Assembly (NCBI GenBank): GCA_013398615.1 | Contig: VZSR01001479.1 | Location: forward strand, 18,489,122-18,553,121 | From: Brachypodius melanocephalos | Lineage: Eukaryota > Chordata > Aves > Passeriformes > Pycnonotidae | Length of the DNA: 64,000 nucleotides | Direction: 5' to 3' | Shown here: in pieces, positions 13,238-22,860 of the stretch | Numbering within the stretch: the first letter of the stretch is position 1 | How the letters are laid out: each line of letters starts with the position of its first letter | Program-made: the position numbers and the translations under genes | The notes under the pieces: generated by a model | Database searches by the model: none | Seen by the model: the letters and a program-made list of their open reading frames with translations, nothing else | Told to the model about the DNA's origin: nothing

Positions 13238-15140
13238 CCCCCAAAAAGAAGCAGAAGATGTTTTCTAAATTGCTAGGATAAATCTGTCTCCACGAGAGAA
13301 AACAGATAACAGGAAACAGAGGACAAGACAAAATGCAAATCAAGGATCTGGGTAACATCACTGAGTTGCATGATGCCCCTCCAGGACCAACTGCAGAGTT
13401 GATTAGAACCGATGGATGACTTCCCACTGACCTCAGTGGACCAGGTCCTGTTTCCCAAAAAATATGTCCTCCCAGGTAGAGGAGAAGTGGTGCTGTAGGA
13501 TCTCCCACATCTTTGAGAAGTGCAAAGCAACACAGAGAGTAAGGCATTTCAGGTACCTGAACTGACCTTCTTTCTCTAGGCAATGTAATGTTCTATGTTA
13601 GATAGCAGTGTCTTCTTGTCACTGCAGGAATCTTTCCATACTCAAACAGTATCTACGGATTCTGAAGTCCTAGACAAGCCAAAGCAGTGCCCTGACTTTG
13701 AAGGTCCAGCAATGGATTCACACAAAGGAGCAAGCCAGTGTGCCCATGCAGAGAGGTGTCAGACACCAGTAAGAGGCAAGCCAGTGTTGCTGAATGAAAC
13801 TACCCTTGTGAAGTGGGGGTCAGTGCTCAAGTTTTCAAGCCTTTCTCTTTCAGACCAGTTAGGTCTGTGGTCTTACTACCACCATCCATGACTGCTTTAT
13901 GAATTTCTGCAAGCTGCTCCAAGCTTGAAAACAATGGCTTAGAGAGACTTGGCCTTCAGTTTAGACAGCCAGCAGAAGAACATTTTAGTCAGGAGTGGTC
14001 TGGATTCTTTGCAACCATTTCTTTCTTCACTTTTAAGATGGGTGGGATCAGGGAAGTGTCTGCTTACATGTACAAATCACAGGATTAAAAGCTCTACCTC
14101 CCAGGAACGTATGATCAAATCTTAGTCTGTCCCACAGGCCACCAAAGACTTTCTGGGAGGTAAGGGAATTAGAAAGGCTTTAGAATCTAGACTCCAGCCC
14201 TCTCCATGTGGACATGATGGATTAGACCCAAATTTTCTTACGAGCGCTGGTCTGCCCTGCCCGTAGTTGGCCTAATGTTCCCTCTTCTGAGAGTCATGCT
14301 GTATCATGGGAGCAGTTGCACTTCAGAGAGTAATAATTCCCACAGATACACAATCCACTGTAATCACTGGAGTATGCAACACTGCAAATTTATATAATGA
14401 ACTGCAACAACGGGGCCTTACCTAGGGGATTTTGGTGTCACAACAAGGGTAAGACAAAAGTATCAACAAGAGGAAACTTGCACGGTGAGGTGTGGCTGTG
14501 AAGGACTTTTTGCATTATACAATGGGTGAGCATTACTTATAATGTGAGCAGGACAGAGTTTAAATAGTTACAATCAAACCCCCTGAAGTACTCGGTCTGC
14601 CTTTGGCCATGTGGGCCTAAATGATTATTCAGGGTCAAGCACACTCAGTAAAGCAAGCTGTTGGTGTTTTATTGTCTTTTCAGGATCTTCCTTCGGTGAT
14701 GAAAAAATATCCAAGGATCCAGGCTTCCCAGGATCTCAGAATTACCATCTGAACTGGCAAAAGCACAAAGAGGAGATTGAAGCTGCCCGGATGCTGAAAC
14801 TTAATTAGGGGTGAATAAATCAGCCTTGCTTGAAAAGTCAAGAAATTACAATATTCAATGGTGCCTGGGATGTTTTTGTTTTTGCTCTTGCTGAATGAGA
14901 GCCAGTAGCAGGACAAGGAAGGACAAGACAAAGAGGGCCCTGAAAACAATGTAGCAGAAGTTATCTAATAAGAGAACTACATAAGGAAGGCGTAACTTTG
15001 TTTTCTTTTGCAAATATCTCTGGGAGTCTTCATGTGACAAACCCACACATCTCTTTCACCTGCACAGGTAACGCTGTCCCCCCACCATCTGTGTGTGACT
15101 GCCACTGTGACAGATGGACACCAAGTCCTACTGTATTGCT
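13238..15140. other. Unique non-coding sequence, no gene recognised
   Basis: No supported gene. A short stretch near 13421-13460 (TCCCACTGACCTCAGTGGAC) resembles the palindromic CCATTGACTTCAATGG-type motif common in old amniote repeats, but it is too short to call. Candidate frames at 14611-14949 overlap on opposite strands and have no domain. Confidence 0.45.
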
Positions 15141-15149
15141 GATCCCACA

Positions 15150-15625
15150 AAGCCCCTAAGCAATCTGATATCGATAATGTCGCAAGGCTAATCACTTAAT
15201 AATGGGACTCCCTGCAAACCAGACACCTCTACCACACGCCGTGGGAGGAGAAGATGCTTTGCATACATCATCCTGTCAGCTGAGTTTATTATTCTTGCAT
15301 TCAAGATAAACTGCAGCAGCCAAATGCTGGCCTGTATAAATTCCAGCCTCGGGAGTCCAGCAGGCACCGGGCTCCTTGTTAAACACACACACACATGCAT
15401 AAATCCAGACGGGTAAATAATACGACATCTTTCTGTTCCCAGGGGATCTTTCAAGAGCTGATGTTTTCTTTGTTACCTGGGGTGGTCCTCGGGCCAGCTG
15501 TATAAACCAGGGATAAGGAGTGAGTGCCTGGGCTCTGCAGAGACAACAGGCAGGAGTGATTTCTGGCCACATGCAGACCTTGCTGCTTTGTGCTAATAAA
15601 GCTTTGTTGTATGTTATTCAAACAG
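15150..15625 (+). promoter_or_regulatory. TATA/GATA cluster followed by a polyadenylation signal; possible LTR-like or cryptic transcription unit
   Basis: Two TATA-box-like sites occur on the plus strand: TGTATAAATT near 15333 and TGTATAAACC near 15499. About 95 bp after the second lies AATAAA (15595-15600), followed at once by a GT-rich TTTGTTGTATGTT stretch that could serve as a downstream polyadenylation element. GATAA-type sites occur at 15173, near 15305 and near 15511. A TATA box with AATAAA about 100 bp on is the arrangement of a retroviral LTR core, but I cannot define TG...CA termini or a target-site duplication. It could equally be a conserved regulatory element or chance. A 13-bp (AC)n run sits at 15383-15395. 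Confidence 0.25.
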
Positions 15626-17472
15626 ACACCAGGCAAACAAGCTCTGAGCTTCAGAGTCTTTATCTCTTCTGTTTACCTCTCCCCAGGATTCATCAGTATA
15701 TCTGTTAGGCAAAGAACGTAGGCATCTAAGAGGAACAGAAAGGATATAAAACCTTCTGAGCTCAAGCCAAAGTCTTCTTAATGGGTTTGCTGAAGAAAAT
15801 AATTCCTTCCTGTAAAACATCTGTATTGGTCTGTACTGGGGATGATGACCCAGCAGAACTGCAGCTCTCACTAGGAAGCTCACTCCCACATTGCTTGAAG
15901 AAAGGATCCTCAGAATGAACAGAACATTCTCACGGTTCTCTTTTTGAATGTATTTAGCTTCTCAGAGATTCTGGTCACCTTGTGCAAACAAGGTGGCTGA
16001 CTTGGCTTTGTGACTAGTTACAAAACTCCCAAGGAGTGGAAAAGAATGAAACCCTTCCTCAAAAATTTCTTGTCATTGATTAAAATGACAAAGAAAAAAG
16101 AAATCTGGCAAAGTAACACTGGCTTCAGAAATACTCCTGTAGGCCTGATCCAAAAAGTGACGTCCTCTGGCACTAACTGAGGTGGATTCTGAGGCTGTGT
16201 TAAGACTAGGTCCAAGTCCACGGTCCAGAGAGAATCTGGCTACATAGTTCCCCCTCAAGGATTTAAGAGCAAAATATGTTCCCCTTATGGGAAACTGTCT
16301 TGGATAGCAACAGGGACCAGCACATGAATAGTGTACAGTTCTGCAACAGTCGATCCTGGTGTAACTTTAAAGGAAGAATGTAGTTTTGGTTTTCCAGTGT
16401 CCTCTCACACATCAGGTTAAAGGAGATTGTGGCACACCCCTCGTACTTCCCTCTGTCAGTAGCAGGGATTCCTGGTCCATGTATAGGACACCTCACCATT
16501 CAAGAAATCACCATGGTGCTGCCTTGGGCTCTTCCAATGCTCTCTGAGCTCTTTCTGGCTGACACAGAGAGGAAAAGGTTTCCATTCTTCATTTTCCCAA
16601 GTGTTAAACTAATGTCTCTGCTGAGACATTGGATGCACAAATGAACCAATCCCACCAATTCACTCTAAAACAGTCTCAAGGATACCAAGTTTTGGGGGCA
16701 GAAGGGTGAGGCAATGTTTCCTCTCTCCAAAGCCACAAGAAACAGTAGGCAACCCCAGGGATCAGGCCTGGAGAAAACAGCTTTTGTCAGTGCAACCTCC
16801 ACCAGGTTTCCAGGCTCAGAGCTCTCAGGAAGGAGAGTTCTCTACAGCCATTGAAACAGTTTCTATTTTCTCTTTCTTTGACAGGGCGATCATAAATAAA
16901 AAAGCTTGGGGAAAAGGGTTGACTCACCCTATAGGTAAAACTGAAGCTGTAAAATGCCCCAGTGAAACGAGATGAGCATGGAGATGATGTGCCAGACTTT
17001 GAGGTACTTGAAACCAGGCAAGAGATGTGGCCCGTTACCAGAAAAATAAGGGTGTCAAAGATGAGGGAAGAGGAGCTGAAAAACTTTTTCTATTCCCTTA
17101 GATCAGCCCTTTCTCTCAGTACTCCTCTCCCTACCCTGCCCTTTCCACTACAGGGGACCACCATTTATTTCTGAACAGCTGAGATTTGTCCTGAGGTACC
17201 AGCAAAAAGTAAAATACAGAGAGTTATGCACTGCCTATATCTTTACTCAAGCTTTTCATGGCAGTCCTAGAAAGATGCCTCAAGGGAAATGTGACTCCTT
17301 CTAGAATTCAGCGAGGGAAATGAAGCAGTATCTGTGTTAAGGGATGCCAGCAGGATGCTGTGTTTGGGAGATACCTTGGAAACTGCTCTGCAGCTTTGCA
17401 CATCTGCTGTTCTGCTCCTGGCCAGAGAATAGAGCCGTGTAAAATGCTCCTTCAACCAAACCCTAGATGGAC
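15626..17472. other. Unique non-coding sequence, no gene recognised
   Basis: Only short, domain-free open frames. No repeat family recognised. Confidence 0.5.
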
Positions 17473-17506
17473 TGGAAAATCAAACTAATGCTAGTTTGAT
17501 TTTCCA
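17473..17506. repeat. Perfect 15-bp inverted repeat with 4-nt loop
   Basis: Left arm 17473-17487 (TGGAAAATCAAACTA), spacer 17488-17491 (ATGC), right arm 17492-17506 (TAGTTTGATTTTCCA). The right arm is the exact reverse complement of the left. The flanking bases do not pair, so the palindrome is sharply bounded. The sequence is too short for a transposon and has no surrounding longer hairpin. It may be a snap-back (template-switch) mutation, a cruciform-forming site or a hairpin transcript. Confidence 0.95.
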
Positions 17507-18566
17507 CGGGAACCTCGAAAATCTGATCCCAAGCTCCATAACATGTTCAAGACTACGCTTTTTTTTTTTTTTTTTAATACCGCTCTTGGCAGCTCATGAG
17601 GTGAATGGCAGATTTCATGCAGTGCCTCATTCTGCTTATAACTTTCAATCCATGGATGTCACGGGCATGCTGCCTGTCTCAGATTTTCAGCTGTGTGTTG
17701 ATCCCACCATTTCTGCTGCAGAAATTTGCATCTTCATTTTTTGTCCATATGTATCAGCAGCTGCATGACCAGATCTCGTGGTGCTCAAAGCCGACCTCCT
17801 CTATACATGCATCCAGGGATAGGCAAGGGCACATTTTACAAGCTGGTCCTCGGCATCTCACCTTCACCTAAAAACGGGTGGCCCCATGCTGAAAAGGCCA
17901 GGAGGTACTCCCCAAAACAGCACAGCAGTTTCCTATTTCAAATTTTGCAATACCAGGTGTAATCAGCTGGTTGACTCAATCTTCAGTTCCTGATTTCTCA
18001 GCAAGTAAACAATTTCTTGTACTTTTGTACAAGACGTACAATAAATGTTTCTTGTACAGAGCAAGGGTTGAAGTGGAAGAGTCACTCATCTTTGTGGAAC
18101 CCTGTCAGCTCATCTCCTGTCCAAGTGCTGTGACAGGATCTTTCATGAGCAGAGGTGCAATTGCCCTTCCCTTAAGCTGTGTACACACACTGCAACAGTA
18201 TGAGCTGAATCCCATTGTTCTGCTGAAATACCAGGCATCACAAACTGAATGGGTATGTGCATGAGAGGCATTTGAAACATCTTCTTGCTAAGTTTTTATG
18301 ACAGAAAAGCAACAAAAGCCGGGAGAAGGATCTGCAGATACTTCTACTTTTTTGCTTTCATCTTACTCAATTCTTTCCTACAGTCTTTAGCTCCCTGTTT
18401 CTACAGCATCTGTTGGGGGCTGGTGCTTGATTGGGCCAGACAGACCTCCCTGACACTGACAATGAACTCACTCAAGCAAGTCCTGATCCTGGGGACATTG
18501 TACCCATCTCTGCAGAGCCCCTGGTCATGGCAGTGAGTGGGTGTCTTTGCCCTCAGCATGATCTGA
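17507..18566. other. Unique non-coding sequence with a T tract and a small hairpin
   Basis: A T homopolymer occupies about 17559-17575. At 18015-18034 an 8-bp perfect stem (TCTTGTAC/GTACAAGA) closes a TTTT loop, and TTCTTGTAC recurs near 18049. No gene is supported. Confidence 0.5.
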
Positions 18567-19121
18567 ATGTCCTTGTGGTGTTGGGAACACTACAGCCACC
18601 TCAGTCTCTGTCTCCTGCCCCCACAGGGAGGTGGGCTGCCTGGTGTCTGCCACCCACTGCGCATCCGCCCGCTGTTCCCAGAGTGGCATTTGTTGGCTTT
18701 GCCTCTCAGCATGCAATGCCTCACTGTGAGTCACCTCTCCTGGGGAGACTGTGGTTTGTGCCCTGACCTCAGGACCTCCAGGATCTGCTCTGGGTGGGAT
18801 CTACACACTGGGAGTGGGGAAAGACCCCATCAGCTGCTCCACAGTGGGGGATTCCTTCACATAGGTAATGCTGCCTATAAGCACACCCACGAGAGCCAAG
18901 CAATCCCTTGGAAAACCCATCCAAAGACAGGCAGCAGAAACCTAAAGCACTTTCACACCATGATGGGTGAAGCCTGTTGTCTTTTACCCCAGGTGGAGGG
19001 AGAAAGTCTCAAGCAGCAAATATCCAGGCAAATTTTATTTTGCTCCTTTAGTGTTGTCCCAGACATGACAAGAACCACATCTGCTAAATATGTAGGCTTA
19101 GTTGTTCATTTCAAAGAGTGA
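18567..19121 (+). other. 184-codon open frame, not supported as a gene
   Basis: The frame is among the longer ones in the window, but the translation is Cys/His/Leu/Pro-rich with no domain, signal peptide or repeat that I recognise. It overlaps another plus-strand frame and a minus-strand frame. In moderately GC-rich non-coding vertebrate DNA such a frame is expected by chance. Recorded as the content of this stretch, not as a coding gene. Confidence 0.1.
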
Positions 19122-19139
19122 TTCTCTTCTATTTGACCA

Positions 19140-19480
19140 CTGTTCTTTTTCTAAACCATTTAGAAAAAGACATTTTCCTTATGAGTATTAAATATGCAGC
19201 AATTATTTAAAAAGATTTCATTCTGAGAGCTGGGTCTTTTCTGCAGGGGGCTTTATATAACCCTTCATGTATTCAACCTAATGTGTATAATATAGTGCAG
19301 TTAAATATGTATTCACAATCTATATTCAAAATTACATAGATATTTCTTCATGCCTTTATATTAAACTTTTCTATCTTAGCTGACTTCCAAAGTAAGGGAG
19401 TCAATAAATAATGGAAGGCTGATGGCATAAAGAATTTTTTTCTGAGAATTTTAGAAATTATTATAACTTATATTACAGCA
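19140..19480. other. AT-rich block with an 11-bp hairpin
   Basis: The block is markedly AT-rich. Its left end holds a perfect inverted repeat at 19144-19170: arm TCTTTTTCTAA, loop ACCAT, arm TTAGAAAAAGA. The remainder (TTAAATATG, AATTATTTAAAAAG and similar) is high-complexity AT-rich sequence without open frames. It could be a matrix-attachment-like or conserved non-coding region; the function is unknown. Confidence 0.3.
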
Positions 19481-21179
19481 GGAAAGGAGCACCCATTGGT
19501 GTAACTTACTGTTTTTCAGTCAAAAATTCCCCACAATGTTGGGGAGGAAACAGAGAGCTATTTAGGCAGACCAAAGCTTCACCCAAAGCACAAAACCTCT
19601 TCACAGGGTGAAGTGTGGCTGTAACAGCAGCACTTTGTGCTGAACTTGACCTATCCCAACCAGCATCTTCCCTGGCTTCCAAGTTGCTTGCTTATTTTCA
19701 GATATCCAGGAAAATATTTCTTAGCTTGGTATCTTGACAGAACAATGTTCATGCAACTCTTGGAGCCTAGTTGCTCCACACCCTCCCAGTTTCTGAGCCC
19801 AGCAGCAGAGAAAAGGGAATTTCAAGGGACCTTAACTTTCTACCTGCTTTGCAAAAAAATTGGCATCTAGTTAAGGAAGGAATAATGATAATAATTTTAA
19901 AAAATGCTCACCTTTCTCAGGGTAAAGTTCTGGGAGGAACTAGGACACATTGGTAAATATCGAAGAGCCCCCAAAGGACAGAGCCGTGGTAAAGAGTCTA
20001 ATGCATTTTACTGCTTACATAATTACTTGACCTTGGTGTCGTCACTTCCAGTATCTTTCTCCAGGATGCAGAGCCCTGTGGAATCACTCTGTTGGCAGCT
20101 AGCATCCACCTCAAAACACTGAAAGCTGCTGAAAGGCCATGTGAGGTCCTGCGTTGATGCAGAGCCTTCCCTCGCAGGCTCTTTGCATGATCTCAGCACA
20201 GAGACATTTTTCTTACTGCCTCTACTCAGCATTCAGATATGAGATAATAAATCCACTTCTCACTCATCTATAAGAGGCTTATTTGGACAACTTCTTTTTC
20301 TTAGCGGATGAGAACCCATTGCTGGTGAGGCAACAGAGCAGAAAGGGAGCCAGACTGCAAAAGGGGCGCTGAGGACAAGGTGGGTTTCAGGTGCATCTGC
20401 CCTGTGCCAGGAGGGAGGCAGAGAGCAGTTTCCAAGGTAGGGAGGTCACAGGAGGAGATAGGCAGGATACACCAGGGCTTCTGGGGTGATTTGGTGCTTC
20501 ATTTTCACTTTCAGCCAGCTACCAACAGCCAGCATGGTGAGCTGTGCTCCCCCAGCTGCAAAGTAAACACGTGTGAGAGATCAACAGGGGTGTGTTTACA
20601 GTACATAGCCAAGTACAGTAGACTTCGGAGGATAAAAATACCCAGTGGAAAAACACATGGGCTTAAGTAAAACTTTAACCATCAGGGGTTGCCTAGCCAG
20701 CAACATGTGTACCCTTCACAGGGTCTCCTGCTTGCAGAGAGCTTTGAGGCGCCCTCGGAAAACTGCAGCTCTTTTTGATTAGTGCCTTCTCCACCCCAAC
20801 CTCTGAAAATTACACCATAGGTCTGCTTCAGATTATAAACTCATTCCATGCGGAAAAGTGTAAGGAAGCATGGACAGCCCATGAGGCAGAGAGAGCCCAC
20901 AACATCCCCTGGACAATCTCCCCCGAAAGTGGTTTCTGAGCCACGGGGGGCTTCTGCTGAAAAAAACTTATCCCAGAGCAGAGATTAGCATGTCCATCTT
21001 TCCATCCCAGAGCAATGCAGAGAAAGGTGGAGTCTAGCGGTTGATGCATGGCACTGTGCAGCCCAAAGGAGTGACCAGGTAACTTCCTAGCTCTCTTGCA
21101 AATTGAGCAGCATGGCAAAGCCCTGGCTCTCACTGTGGGTTTTTGGCAGGAGTAGCAGACCGAAGGCAATGGCTGCAGC
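19481..21179. other. Unique non-coding sequence, no gene recognised
   Basis: Short domain-free open frames only; no repeat family recognised. Confidence 0.5.
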
Positions 21180-21362
21180 CCAGAGTGACTCCCATGGCAT
21201 TACTGAAATGAATGGAATTGCACCCGCCGAATTACACCCACTCAAGCTGCATTGGGTTGAGGCACTGGCTGAACAAAACACTAAAGCACGTGCTTAAATT
21301 TAAGCATATGAGTAAACAATTTCAGGGCAAATACTTCTATGCTTGAGTGCTTTGCCAGGTAG
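21180..21362. mobile_element. Remnant of an ancient palindromic MITE-like element
   Basis: The core at 21269-21359 is a degenerate long palindrome. The left arm CTGAACAAAACACTAAAGCA (21269-21288) pairs imperfectly with the right arm TGCTTGAGTGCTTTGCCAGG (21340-21359). Inside lie an E-box CACGTG (21287-21292) and a perfect 14-bp palindrome GCTTAAATTTAAGC (21292-21305). The wording AAGCACGTGCTTAAATTTAAGCATATGAGT recalls a palindromic repeat widespread in turtle, crocodile and bird genomes, here with its centre eroded. The upstream part (21180-21268), with CCCATGGCATTACTGAAATG, may belong to a related palindromic repeat. A non-autonomous DNA transposon is the likely class, from memory and structure only. 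Confidence 0.45.
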
Positions 21363-22499
21363 ATGCTGTTCTCAGCAGCACACACCTGGAGTGAGGGGCT
21401 GCCATTTTTTTAACATGGTCACTTTCCTGACTATATCCAAGCAAGAAAGGAAACTTTCCACTGGCTGTGGGCCAACAGGCACTTCAGGTATGTGTAAGGT
21501 CTTTTTAAAAAAAAGGACTTCTTTTTAATCTTATCTGTCTCATTATCACCCTGACATTTGCTTTGGCTTTGAGTTTAATTACCTCTTGAATTGAACAAAG
21601 GTACAGATAGGGCTGAGATAATAAGAAGCCAGTAAAGCTGATGTATATAGGAAATAGGGCCTCCCTGAAGGTGTTAGTCCATGCAAGCTGACCCCTAGTT
21701 ATGAGAAAGAAAAGCTGATAAGGGAGAAAGCAATAAATCAATCATTCAGGAAACCTGGGGATGTGTAAAGAGGTGTCTGATGTTTGCATCTTACCTGCCA
21801 CCTGGGCTGGTACAAATACAGGAGACCCCATTTAGATAAATACCTGTGCATCAGAGCACAACCAAGCAAACAAAGGGGAGCTCTGGGGGGGAAAAAAGAA
21901 TTGGAATAAACAAGGGAAATAAATATATTACCATGAAAGTCAGTATTCAGAGTAGAAAACTGCACAATAGAAAGGATACATTATCAGTCACCAGAGGCAG
22001 AGATCAAGACCCCCACAGTGTCCCAGGTATTCTGTACACAAAGTAATTAAGTCTCAGTCTCAGAAACACTTCAGTCCAAGTAGACAAAATGGGGAGGGGA
22101 AAGCAGGAACAAACACTCGTCTAACATTGTACGTGAGAAACAAGGACTAGGAAGAGGATTAAAAGATTGTGCTTTCTGGGTGCTACATGGCTAAAAGCTG
22201 GATCAGGCTTATAGGCACAGAGAGCATGTCTACACCACTGGCCCCTCACAGAAACCCTGATGTTGTAGGACAATTTTATTCCGTATTTTGAAGGCTTCCT
22301 GACCCAACAGGACACAACCCCCTGTTTTTCAGGAGCTCTTCCTTCTCAGTTTGTTTCTAGACTGGGTTCCTGATGGCTGAACAGAAGGGGTGAGTGACTG
22401 GGAACTACACAGTAGAAGGTGGCATAGTTCAAAGTATAGTGCAAGATTGTACTTTTGCAATAGGCTCTTTAGAACTTCTGACAAGAGGATGTTACTCTG
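21363..22499. other. Unique non-coding sequence, no gene recognised
   Basis: No supported gene or repeat. AT-rich in parts, including short A tracts. Confidence 0.5.
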
Positions 22500-22860
22500 A
22501 GATGCTATCCATGCAAAATATTTCCATTATGATCTGAGTACAAAACAAGGTTATGGTGCCCATTCAAAATCCACACCTGAATGAGAAAATGTAATTTTGA
22601 GACTGCACCGTGGAAAAATCCTGCTGACATTTTTGCTTTGACTTTATCAAACAAATAAAAGAGAAACACAATCTTGTCAAAATAAAACGTTAATTTAATT
22701 TTGATTTCGTCAGCTTGACCCATGTTACAGCATGCTTTATAGTCAAAACAGTAAGACTATTATGCCATGACCCGTCATAATATTATGGCACGGAAACCTA
22801 ATAGACAAAACTCAAAGACTTTTATAAAGTGTGATAAAAGTCAAAACAAATGTTTCAATA
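22500..22860. promoter_or_regulatory. AT-rich, hairpin-bearing candidate conserved non-coding element
   Basis: A compact AT-rich, high-complexity block with homeodomain-like cores (TTAATTTAATTTTGATTT near 22690). Perfect inverted repeats occur at 22758-22764/22776-22782 (TATTATG/CATAATA), 22763-22768/22785-22790 (TGCCAT/ATGGCA) and 22817-22825/22834-22842 (GACTTTTAT/ATAAAAGTC). The first two overlap, so they are mutually exclusive folds. A 10-bp direct repeat AGTCAAAACA flanks the hairpin zone at 22741-22750 and 22839-22848. There is no coding signal. Enhancer, structured RNA and very old transposon core are all possible. Confidence 0.3.

Noticed and set aside
12987..13583. 198-codon frame running through the N gap
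   Set aside because: Continuity depends on unknown bases in the gap and on a homopolymer.
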